The notes beneath the pieces are model-generated. The model was not told the origin of the DNA. It did no database searches and worked only from the letters and a program-made list of their open reading frames with translations. The position numbers were made by a program, and so were the translations under genes. From Terrimonas sp964445775 (GTDB taxonomy: Bacteria; Bacteroidota; Bacteroidia; Chitinophagales; Chitinophagaceae), in the NCBI GenBank assembly GCA_964445775.1, contig CAYUMH010000003.1, forward strand, positions 62,001 to 126,000: DNA of 64,000 nt, given 5' to 3'. Position 1 is the first letter of the stretch, and each line of letters starts with the position of its first letter. Of this stretch, positions 16,944-24,908 are shown piece by piece.

Positions 16944-17339
16944 TTATTTATGCCAGTTGTTTTTATGCTCACCGTTTCCTAATGATATTTCATTGGCTGA
17001 AAGCTCAAAAGTAATACGCAGGGGATTGTCGTCGTTGGCGTTGAAAGACTCCTGGTAGCCTACCATATGTGCATCTTTGAACTTCAGTTCTTTCAGTGTG
17101 GCATCGCTGTCGCGTTTAATAAAAACAATGCTGCCTTCTTTGGTGGCGTGCGGGTCGGAAATCCATTCAAATAATTCTGTTTCTCCTTTGTCAACACTTA
17201 CAGTTGCTGTGATTTTACCACCACGTACATCAGTAGATGGTCTGCCTGTAACATCGGTTTGGCGGGTGAGGGTGTATTCGCAGGAAATTACTTTTTCGTA
17301 AACTTTTCCGCCTACGTCGATTTTGATTTTGAAACTCAT
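16944..17339 (-). CDS. tssD: T6SS tube protein TssD (Hcp)
   Basis: This 131-residue protein is the canonical subtype iii TssD, which stacks as hexameric rings to form the inner tube expelled by the sheath. The sequence runs MSFKIKIDVGGKVYEKVISC, YTLTRQTDVTGRPSTDVRGG, LFEWISDPHATKEGSIVFI, KELKFKDAHMVGYQESFNA and a final PLRITFELSANEISLGN. All are typical of Bacteroidetes Hcp-like proteins. It is the first gene of the minus arm, starting 217 bases from the divergent tssG start, and is separated from vgrG by 448 bases. That spacing and a possible weak terminator fit separate, high-level expression. Confidence 0.94.
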   Translation of the reverse strand: MSFKIKIDVGGKVYEKVISCEYTLTRQTDVTGRPSTDVRGGKITATVSVDKGETELFEWISDPHATKEGSIVFIKRDSDATLKELKFKDAHMVGYQESFNANDDNPLRITFELSANEISLGNGEHKNNWHK

Positions 17340-17556
17340 AGTTTAAGTTTTGAGGTTATATAAAATGGTCAGCTAAAGGTAATGAACTTACAATTCGTGC
17401 CTATCAGTATTTTTACGATAAATTTGAATTATTATCAACACCCGTTTTCTCCCCGTCTACTACAAAGTGGTAAATAAGGTGGCGCCGTCGCCCATTAAGT
17501 AATATTATTGTATAAATTTGTCTACTTACCTAAAACTATGAATTTGTAAATGGTGT
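17340..17556. promoter_or_regulatory. Divergent control region between the two T6SS arms
   Basis: This 217-base AT-rich interval separates divergent tssD and tssG and must hold promoters for both arms. TAAATTTG at 17513-17520 on the plus strand matches the -7 form TAnnTTTG, but no TTG lies at the proper distance. On the minus strand only an imperfect TACCTTTA is seen. No clear operator palindrome was found. Confidence 0.4.
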
Positions 17557-18483
17557 ATGAAACCCTCACTCAGCCCATATAACCATCATGTATTGCCCCT
17601 GCTGAATGCCGAGGTATTTTGTGCCGCTATTATGGAGAACGGGGTAGATTTTGAATCCCTGGATATTTTTTATGAAGGCGGTTTTCGCCAGAATTACCGC
17701 AATGATATTGAAGAAGTAAAGCATGAGTATGAAGGGGACCCCGACGCTGCCATTAAAATAAATTTGAATCGCAATGGTATTTACGATAATTTACCGGAGG
17801 GTTTATTTCACCAGGCCAAAGGCTCTTCGCGTACGTCCAGTACAAAGGATATGATCACCGAACACCGGCAGTATAAGGAAGAGGAGAAGATGGCCCGCCG
17901 GTTTTTTAAACCTTTACAGCAGGAGTTGTTCAGGGCCGGGGTAGCACAGGAACTGGAGGAGAGAAGGCTGTTGTTTGCTTCGCTGGTGGGTGATGTACCG
18001 CCCTCATTTTTTTCATTCTGGAATATTGATAAATATTTACCTGTAGTACCGGCTACCATGTTAATAAGGGTACTGCCTTTTGCAAGGCATATAAAAGGTA
18101 ATAAAGAATTAACGGCAAAAACACTGGCGCTGGTATTAAACAAACCGGTTGTGGTAACTGAAGTAATTAAACAGCAGCAACACACCGGTACCCGGCAAAA
18201 CTTTTTTGAGTGCGGGAAAAACGCCTTGCTGGGTATAAACACCATTACCGGGCAAAGCGTGTATGAGCCCTCCCTGTGCTGGCAGTTTACCATCAGCGGG
18301 GTAAGTGCCGAAGAGATGGAGAACTATGTACCGGAAAAACCAATGGGGAAATTGTTACACCGTTTTACGGAACTGTTTATACCATTGATAACCGATGTGA
18401 CATTCAATTTTGAAACAAAACAGGATCAGCAAACCGAAACCCCGCATAACGATTATGTAATGGGCTACGGATTTACCATTTAA
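17557..18483 (+). CDS. tssG: T6SS baseplate protein TssG
   Basis: This 308-residue protein takes the place of TssG, the baseplate wedge subunit that binds TssF and TssK. Recognisable parts are LNAEVFCAAIMENGVDFESL near the N-terminus, LLFASLVGDVPPSFFSFWNI in the middle, and a C-terminal beta-rich half (VPATMLIRVLPFARHIKGNK, KNALLGINTITGQSVYEPSL). The sequence is divergent from proteobacterial TssG, so the call rests on the family pattern in Bacteroidetes and on its place as first gene of the tssG-tssN-tssK series. No signal peptide is present. It lies 16 bases before tssN. Confidence 0.82.
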   Translation: MKPSLSPYNHHVLPLLNAEVFCAAIMENGVDFESLDIFYEGGFRQNYRNDIEEVKHEYEGDPDAAIKINLNRNGIYDNLPEGLFHQAKGSSRTSSTKDMITEHRQYKEEEKMARRFFKPLQQELFRAGVAQELEERRLLFASLVGDVPPSFFSFWNIDKYLPVVPATMLIRVLPFARHIKGNKELTAKTLALVLNKPVVVTEVIKQQQHTGTRQNFFECGKNALLGINTITGQSVYEPSLCWQFTISGVSAEEMENYVPEKPMGKLLHRFTELFIPLITDVTFNFETKQDQQTETPHNDYVMGYGFTI

Positions 18484-18499
18484 TTATTGTTTACTTAAA

Positions 18500-19357
18500 A
18501 TGGCCATTAAAACCTTTATACTATATTTTGCGCCCTTCCTGGCTGGCTCTATTGCTTTATTTGCAGTGGTAAAACAGTATGCCGTTACGTTTGCCAATAA
18601 AGGCAAAGCACCTTTCTGGTATGGTACGCTGGCATCGTCTTTGTCATCCCTGCTGGCTTTTGGTGTTACGTTTGCTACCAATAATTTATTTGTCGTATTC
18701 TGGCTGATGGCCGGTTTATACCTCTTATTCGGCATTATTCATTTAGCCATTACCCATAAAAAATATTTCAGGCATCCGCGTGAGCCCCGTAATAAATTAT
18801 TGACGGCGGAACTGTTATTTGGCCTGTCGGTGGTATGCTTCAGTATTGTTGCTTTTGCCGCCCTGCAATATTTTTTTAAAGACAAAGGGTTTTTGTTTTA
18901 CCCGGTTTTACTGAGTACCGTTTTTTTCTTTGTGCCCATTTTGGTCTACCATACTTTCATTGCCGCTTATACCATTCCCCGGCCGGTATATGTAACCTGG
19001 GAGTACCCGCTTTCACCTATTGAGTTGCCAGAGGAAAAAGAAAATGAAGAGCTGCTGGTGATAGGGTTTGAAATAGCCAAAAAAGGCGGTGATGTGAACC
19101 GTACTTATTTCAGGGCCAAAGCACCTGCCGATATGATACTGGGCGACCTGTTTTATCATTTTATCAACGATTATAACGAAGTACAGAGCGAAACGCCGAT
19201 TGATTATTTAAATAAAGACAGGCTGGCCTATAACTGGTTTTTTAGGGCCAAGCCTAAATGGTATACTTTCTCCAGTGTGCTCAATCCCGAAAAAACGGTA
19301 AGAGAGAATAACATTAAAGAAAATACCGTGATCATTTGTGAGCGTGGCGCAGTTTAA
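18500..19357 (+). CDS. tssN: T6SS membrane protein TssN
   Basis: This 285-residue protein has about five hydrophobic segments in its first 160 residues (at roughly 5-22, 42-60, 65-80, 100-125 and 135-160). A cytoplasmic domain of about 120 residues follows, containing ELLVIGFEIAKKGGDVNRTY and ending ENTVIICERGAV. This architecture matches TssN, one of the proteins specific to subtype iii systems and thought to replace the TssJLM membrane complex. It is encoded 16 bases after tssG and 38 before tssK. The order and topology support the name. Confidence 0.85.
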   Translation: MAIKTFILYFAPFLAGSIALFAVVKQYAVTFANKGKAPFWYGTLASSLSSLLAFGVTFATNNLFVVFWLMAGLYLLFGIIHLAITHKKYFRHPREPRNKLLTAELLFGLSVVCFSIVAFAALQYFFKDKGFLFYPVLLSTVFFFVPILVYHTFIAAYTIPRPVYVTWEYPLSPIELPEEKENEELLVIGFEIAKKGGDVNRTYFRAKAPADMILGDLFYHFINDYNEVQSETPIDYLNKDRLAYNWFFRAKPKWYTFSSVLNPEKTVRENNIKENTVIICERGAV

Positions 19358-19395
19358 AAAAATAAACCTATAACCTTAACCTTATTATCCGCAAT

Positions 19396-20544
19396 ATGAA
19401 CGAACGGCATCAATACCTCCCGGTAAACTGGGTGGACGGCATGAAGATCAATAAAGACCATTTTATTGCCCAGCAACATGCAACACAGTATGCTATACAA
19501 ACCGCACTGGCTACCGAACTGTCGGCAGTGAGGTATGGTGTTACCACCGGTTCCGCTTATAATGTAACCATTGCCGCGGATAACCAAAATGCCGTTACCG
19601 TAAAAGTAATGGCCTGTAATGCGGTTACACAGGGAGGCGTGATCATCAATATACCCTCTTTATATAACCAGGCAAATGGCGGTGTGGTACAGGCCACTTT
19701 GCCGCTGGCCGCTACAACCGGTAAAACAGCCTTATACATCGTATTGGTGGCTAACCCCTTTAACCGTAACCCGGTTGGAGAGCCGGATGTAAATGAAGCG
19801 CCGCCAAGGTATCCTTTTACCGAAACCGGGTACACTATTGAATGTGTAGAGGAGAATAACTACCGCCAATATGTAAACAATCCCTATGTGCTTACCATTG
19901 GCAGGGTACTGGCAGACGCCGGCCTGGTACAGGTGGATGAAGAGTATATACCTCCCTGCCTGAGCATAGCATCTCACCCCGACCTGGTACAGTTACATGC
20001 CGAGCTGGAACAGTTTTTAGCTACCCTGGAGTCACGCTGTTCCGTTATCGTTCAAAAAATATTTAAAAAAAGCCAGCAGAATGATCTGTCAGAACTGGCA
20101 TTATTTCTTTGCGACCGCATCATTATTTTCTTAAGCCAGTCGCTTACGCAAATGCGGCGCACCGTAGTGTATGAATCACCGGTAGTGCTGTTCATGCAAA
20201 TATCTTCCCTGGCAAGGTTAATGAAAAACACCATTGACCTGCGGATAGGTTCCGGTAAAGATGAGTTAATGAATTACCTGAGCGAATGGTGCGAACTGAA
20301 CCAGGGTGAACTGGAAAGTTTATTATCGGGGATAGCCAACCTGCCTTACCAGCATAATAATATTAACGAAGGCATTGGCCCGGTTATAAGGTTTGCAAAA
20401 GTGATTTCCCGTTTATTTGAAACGCTCAGTGGCCTGGAGTTCATTGGCAAACGCAAAGAGTCGGGCATATTTGTAAAAGAAGAGTTTACACCAACCCAGC
20501 AGGACACACAGCAGGCAAAAACAAAAAGAAGATTTTTTGGCTAA
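19396..20544 (+). CDS. tssK: T6SS baseplate protein TssK
   Basis: This 382-residue protein should be the trimeric connector between baseplate and membrane complex. The start HQYLPVNWVDGMKINKDHFI is the characteristic TssK opening (W.DGM.....HF). YTIECVEENNYRQYVNNPYV and YIPPCLSIASHPDLVQLHAE mark the shoulder domain. A helical middle part (LSELALFLCDRIIIFLSQSL) is followed by a basic C-terminus, KTKRRFFG. A similar ending is found in the DUF4123 protein of the other arm. The gene lies between tssN and tssO in the same direction. Confidence 0.92.
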   Translation: MNERHQYLPVNWVDGMKINKDHFIAQQHATQYAIQTALATELSAVRYGVTTGSAYNVTIAADNQNAVTVKVMACNAVTQGGVIINIPSLYNQANGGVVQATLPLAATTGKTALYIVLVANPFNRNPVGEPDVNEAPPRYPFTETGYTIECVEENNYRQYVNNPYVLTIGRVLADAGLVQVDEEYIPPCLSIASHPDLVQLHAELEQFLATLESRCSVIVQKIFKKSQQNDLSELALFLCDRIIIFLSQSLTQMRRTVVYESPVVLFMQISSLARLMKNTIDLRIGSGKDELMNYLSEWCELNQGELESLLSGIANLPYQHNNINEGIGPVIRFAKVISRLFETLSGLEFIGKRKESGIFVKEEFTPTQQDTQQAKTKRRFFG

Positions 20545-20649
20545 GCTCTTGTAGTGAGTTTTTTAACAGAACAAATTTGTTTCGTGAACCGGACTTTTTC
20601 ATGAAACCTGACATTCAATAGTATTATCACCCATAACGAATTATACAAC

Positions 20650-21180
20650 ATGAAACCGCAAAATTCGCAGGAACGCAATAAGGCTTTCGGACGTTTCATT
20701 CTATTTTATGTACTGACCACGGTATTAATTATACTGGCCGTTTATTTTGGTTTGCAGGTGCCTTTTAAACAAAACAAACAATTACAGGCACAGATAGAAG
20801 TGTTGCAGGGTGAAAAGGAGTTCAGTCATAAATTCTCTTCCCTGCTGGCGCAAACAAAATCACTGCTGGATACGGTGAATAGTTCCGGTGCCCGGATTGA
20901 CCTGGTAGAAGGCCAGATTGCACAAAAGATACAGGAGATGGATGCGATGCTGGCAAAAGACAGTACCGCCAATAAAGCCCTGTACCAGCAAATACTGCAA
21001 ACACTTACAGATATTAAAAACGATAAAAAAACGATCCGTTCCGAAGATAAGAACCAGTTGCTGACAGTGTGCGAGCAGGAAAAAATAAGCCTGGAAAAAC
21101 TGAAAGGCGAGTATGAAAAACAAAACTCGGAAATGCGTCAGCAGATACTGATTTTAAACACGCAGTTGCAACAACGATAA
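20650..21180 (+). CDS. tssO: T6SS protein TssO
   Basis: This 176-residue protein has one N-terminal transmembrane segment (about 17-33, FILFYVLTTVLIILAVYFGL) and a long helical, coiled-coil periplasmic part (about 38-175) rich in Gln, Lys and Glu. Size, topology and position between tssK and tssP match TssO of subtype iii systems, a presumed part of their envelope-spanning complex. It is 105 bases after tssK and 14 bases before tssP. No catalytic motif is expected or seen. Family assignment depends on context as much as on sequence. Confidence 0.82.
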   Translation: MKPQNSQERNKAFGRFILFYVLTTVLIILAVYFGLQVPFKQNKQLQAQIEVLQGEKEFSHKFSSLLAQTKSLLDTVNSSGARIDLVEGQIAQKIQEMDAMLAKDSTANKALYQQILQTLTDIKNDKKTIRSEDKNQLLTVCEQEKISLEKLKGEYEKQNSEMRQQILILNTQLQQR

Positions 21181-21194
21181 AAGGTAAGCATCAA

Positions 21195-22298
21195 ATGAAG
21201 AATCCTTATTCCATATACAGCAGGCAATGGCTGGGTTTAGATTATAAAGTGGTACTTAGCTTTATCATCACCCTTTTTATTGCACTGGTATTGTTTGGTT
21301 TTAAACTGGCCACACATGTAACCTGTTCGCCTATAACCATTACTACTACGGGTGAAATTAAAACTGCACAGAACAACAGCTTTAATATCAACGAAAAAAT
21401 ACAATTCCAGGCAGGCATGTCGCATGCGCAACAGGTAGAATGGGATTTTGGCGACGGCAGCAAAAAGATAACCGGGGCTAAAGCAGAGCATCGTTACCTG
21501 GTTGCCGGTAAGTATTTTGTAAACGTGGTCATCAATAAAAAATGCAAGGAAACCTTTATGGTGCTGGTAAAGGACCTGAAGTCGGCCGAGATCAGCAATG
21601 CCGAACCGGAAGCATCTGCCATTATTGGCCCAGATGCGATCAGTGCGGGCCTTCCAGCCAGCTTTACTACAGCGCAGCAGGCCACTAGTTATGAGTGGTA
21701 TATACAGGAGGATGCGGCTTTTGGTAAAAAAACAAGTAATACAATCAGTTACACACCATCCAATACAGGCACGGTTACGTTAGTGCTGGTATTAGATAAG
21801 GACAGTACCAAAACATGGCGCAAGGCTATTACGGTCAACCCGCCGGGTTCGGCTACAACAGTGCCTGAAAAAACAACTGTGCCCAAGCTGGAGCCATTAC
21901 CACCTATTTATACACCTCCCCCAAGAGATCATGGTACTAAACCGGAGGATACCAAACCCGTTGATCCTGCCGGTCCGGTAAAACCACCGGTTGTAACACC
22001 GCCGGTTAAAAAATTTGTACGGGTACCCGACCAGGAGATGCAAAGGCTGCTGAACGAACTGGTGGAGAAAAAAATAGGGGTGGCCGATTTTGATAATTAC
22101 CTATGTAAAGGTGGAGATACCCAGGTGAAGATAGACGGAGAATGGTCCACGTTTAAAGAACTGGTAGCCAAAGCGCAAAAAAAGAAAAAAGGTTTATTGG
22201 GTTCCAAAAAAGCAAAGGTTAAGCTGGTAAGGCAGACACCTAACCCGGATATGGACAATAAGTGCCTGATATTTATGGAGGTAACGGTTGATTATTAG
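21195..22298 (+). CDS. tssP: T6SS PKD-domain membrane protein TssP
   Basis: This 367-residue protein has a single transmembrane segment (about 18-40) followed by a periplasmic PKD domain (about 60-115) with the hallmark VEWDFGDGS (81-89) and HRYLVAGKYFVNVVI. A second Ig/PKD-like segment (about 140-210) comes next. A proline-rich stretch (about 215-270) is followed by a basic C-terminal domain (about 275-367). This matches TssP, a subtype iii envelope component. The proline stretch could span the cell wall. It lies 14 bases after tssO and 51 before tssE. Confidence 0.86.
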   Translation: MKNPYSIYSRQWLGLDYKVVLSFIITLFIALVLFGFKLATHVTCSPITITTTGEIKTAQNNSFNINEKIQFQAGMSHAQQVEWDFGDGSKKITGAKAEHRYLVAGKYFVNVVINKKCKETFMVLVKDLKSAEISNAEPEASAIIGPDAISAGLPASFTTAQQATSYEWYIQEDAAFGKKTSNTISYTPSNTGTVTLVLVLDKDSTKTWRKAITVNPPGSATTVPEKTTVPKLEPLPPIYTPPPRDHGTKPEDTKPVDPAGPVKPPVVTPPVKKFVRVPDQEMQRLLNELVEKKIGVADFDNYLCKGGDTQVKIDGEWSTFKELVAKAQKKKKGLLGSKKAKVKLVRQTPNPDMDNKCLIFMEVTVDY

Positions 22299-22349
22299 CG
22301 GTATGATACTGCTGCCGCTAACCCAATTAATTATGCTTGTATTATAAAA

Positions 22350-22781
22350 ATGGCTATAAATTATTTAAAACTGCCGCTACGTTTTCAGCATTTTTTTGAG
22401 AAACAAAAAATGCCGGTATGTACTATACAGGAGTCCATATCACGTAATGTACACCTGCTTATTACAACCGGTACGGATGAAAACCGGTTTGATGAGTTTT
22501 ACGGCTCCTCTTTCTGGGATAATGATTACGATATCCATCTTTCCAACAGCCAGCGCAAAGAGCTGATTATGGAGGGCATATTGCAACAGATCGGCAGGTA
22601 TGAAAAAAGGCTGACAAAAGTAACCGTGCAGGTAAATGTGAAACAATCGCCTTTTAATGATAATGGTAACGTGCAGCTAAAACGGAGGATAGAAATTATT
22701 GTGTCCGGCCTGGTGGCCAGGAGTAATGAGCCCTATAATTTCCAGACCGGATTTTTTATCGGGCCGCTTACATTTGATTAA
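22350..22781 (+). CDS. tssE: T6SS baseplate protein TssE (gp25-like)
   Basis: This 143-residue protein corresponds to TssE, the T4 gp25-like baseplate component that nucleates sheath assembly. The family features are SISRNVHLLITTGTDENRFD near residue 30, the GSSFWDNDYDI segment (about 52-62) and a beta-hairpin near the C-terminus (VQLKRRIEIIVSGLVARSNE). The length is normal. It lies immediately before tssF (27 bases), the usual order in these systems. Confidence 0.88.
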   Translation: MAINYLKLPLRFQHFFEKQKMPVCTIQESISRNVHLLITTGTDENRFDEFYGSSFWDNDYDIHLSNSQRKELIMEGILQQIGRYEKRLTKVTVQVNVKQSPFNDNGNVQLKRRIEIIVSGLVARSNEPYNFQTGFFIGPLTFD

Positions 22782-22808
22782 TCAATTAAAGACCAGTAAC
22801 AGCTTATT

Positions 22809-24644
22809 ATGTTGTTTGAAACAAAAGATCAGATAAAAGACCGGATGGTTAAAACGGCATCACGTTTATGGGATATACCCGAAAGTGATATTGAAACCAA
22901 TTTTGACCCCTTACTGATTTTATTATTTGATGCCTGCGCGGCCGAGCTGGAAAAAACCAACCGCAGTATACAGGCTACACAAAACAGGCTGCTGGATAAT
23001 ATGTCGGAAGTATTATTGCCCGATGCTATTATGAATGTGCGGCCTGCTTCCTGCGTGATACAGGCAGGCGTAACAGATACCAAAGCTTTGATCAATAATA
23101 CCCAGCGTTTTTCATTTATTAATACTTTACACCAGGCAGGCTTTAAACCTTACCAGGCCGATTTAAGTTTTACACCTATCGGCAGCTTTTACCTGCATCA
23201 AACCTCCCTGGCCTATTTGTATTTTGGCGGCAGGTTACTGGCCTGCACCGGCGGCACCCAGCGCTCGGTGATACATGACGCCAAAGCACCAGGCAATACT
23301 TTGATACATGAGCTTACACTGGCCTTACAGGTGGAAAAACCTTTGACTGATATTAAAGGCTTACAACTTTTTTTTGATGTGCGTAACCACTCGCAGGCCG
23401 GCTTTTTTTATGATGCGTTAAAAGGCGCCACGGCCACATTGAATAATGCCCCGATTGCTATACAAAACGGTTATTTTTTTAATAACGATTATGAACTGGG
23501 TATTGATGATGTATTAACGGATGAGGGTTCCACCTATACCAAAAAAATATGCAGGCAAACCGCCTGGATGTATGAACGTCATTTTTTACAGGTATCGGGG
23601 GCTTTACCATTTGAAAGCCGTCAATTACCGGAAAGCTGGGTAAACGAATTACCCCAGCCGGTGACACAAAAACTGGGTGCGGAAAACCTGGCCTTCCTGC
23701 ATATACAACTTTCAAGGCCCGTGCCTTTGCAGGTGCTGGACCGTATGGTATGTGCCATCAATGCTTTCCCGGTTATTAACCGCAACCAGAAAAACCTGGC
23801 CGAAAAAACGGATGGCCGTATGAATATTATCCCTTTGCCTGTTGATGGCGATTTTTTGGATATTCATAACGTATATGGTCCGGGCGGACAGGAGTATAAG
23901 TTCAGAAGCGCTGCCCATGTGGAAGAGCTGAATGAAGGTGAGGCCATCATCAGGAGTAGCGGTGTAGGCAAAAGCAGCTCGGCCCAGTTACGGGCTTTGA
24001 TTGCCGGCGTAATAGATGCGGTGCGGGACGAAAGCGCCTACTTCAGCAAAATGAGTAATGATTTTGTGACCAGCAGGTTGAAGGAAATAAATAAAACACT
24101 CATCAGGCTGGAAGATAAAATGGAACTGGCAAGGGATAATAAAGATACTTTGCACTACCTGATGTTAAGGCCTAAAAAAGCGGGTGATAATGTAACGGTG
24201 GAATATTGGACGGTAAACAAACCTGAACATTCGCAACAGATAAAACCCGATACTAAATTTTTGGTACACAATAATGCGGCAATAAAAACCAATACGGTAG
24301 TAACACTTACCAATGTGGCTGGTGCCCGGCAAGGCCTTACACCAAAGGAGAAGCAATATTTATTACAGCGTAAAATAACGGCTGATGAAAAAATAGTGAG
24401 CAGTGAGGATGTAAAACTTTTATGTTTTCAGTTATTTGGTGATATGTTACAGAAGGTGGAAACCAAAAAAACGGTTATGCCGGGAGCAGAACGTTCCAGC
24501 GGCTTTCAGACCTTTATTGAAGTCAAACTTACGGTTAAACAGAACAGTACATTTGATGAAACAGAGCTCCTGCGCCGTCAGCTGGAGTATACTTTGGCTC
24601 AACAGGCTTCGCCTATCTATCCCTTTAAAGTGGTAATGATATAA
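22809..24644 (+). CDS. tssF: T6SS baseplate protein TssF
   Basis: This 611-residue baseplate wedge protein pairs with TssG. The N-terminus has the family pattern IKDRMVKTASRLWDIPESDI, then DPLLILLFDACAAELEKTNR and RLLDNMSEVLLPDAIMNVRP. The body is a series of beta domains, and a late segment, EGEAIIRSSGVGKSSSAQLR, is conserved in subtype iii TssF. It is the last gene of the plus arm. Two hairpins follow in the next 90 bases, the second with a short T run, so the operon probably ends there. Confidence 0.9.
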   Translation: MLFETKDQIKDRMVKTASRLWDIPESDIETNFDPLLILLFDACAAELEKTNRSIQATQNRLLDNMSEVLLPDAIMNVRPASCVIQAGVTDTKALINNTQRFSFINTLHQAGFKPYQADLSFTPIGSFYLHQTSLAYLYFGGRLLACTGGTQRSVIHDAKAPGNTLIHELTLALQVEKPLTDIKGLQLFFDVRNHSQAGFFYDALKGATATLNNAPIAIQNGYFFNNDYELGIDDVLTDEGSTYTKKICRQTAWMYERHFLQVSGALPFESRQLPESWVNELPQPVTQKLGAENLAFLHIQLSRPVPLQVLDRMVCAINAFPVINRNQKNLAEKTDGRMNIIPLPVDGDFLDIHNVYGPGGQEYKFRSAAHVEELNEGEAIIRSSGVGKSSSAQLRALIAGVIDAVRDESAYFSKMSNDFVTSRLKEINKTLIRLEDKMELARDNKDTLHYLMLRPKKAGDNVTVEYWTVNKPEHSQQIKPDTKFLVHNNAAIKTNTVVTLTNVAGARQGLTPKEKQYLLQRKITADEKIVSSEDVKLLCFQLFGDMLQKVETKKTVMPGAERSSGFQTFIEVKLTVKQNSTFDETELLRRQLEYTLAQQASPIYPFKVVMI

Positions 24645-24651
24645 TACTTAG

Positions 24652-24731
24652 TTGTTTAGCCGGCATATGCCGGACAACAATAAACACAATTATCCGATTG
24701 CAAAAAACCGCAATCTGCGGTTGCAGTTTTA
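24652..24731 (+). terminator. Paired hairpins ending the plus T6SS arm
   Basis: The first hairpin has the 14-base palindrome CCGGCATATGCCGG (24660-24673) with flanking TTGTT/AACAA but no T run. The second has AACCGCA/TGCGGTT (24706-24722), followed a few bases later by TTTT. Together they probably terminate the tssG-tssF transcript. The rest of the 264-base gap to the next gene shows no coding sequence. Confidence 0.5.
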
Positions 24732-24908
24732 TGCTGCCCCCATTGCTTCAAAGCAGTACTCCACTATAATATTTCCGGGTAACATATAATAAAAAAGTGA
24801 AATAAAGTCTGACATAAAAAAGCATGGAAAGAAAAAAATAGATATCTTCCAATATCAAACCATGTTTTGCTTATCGGTTTGCAACCAAAATTTACTTAAA
24901 CTCTGCTT

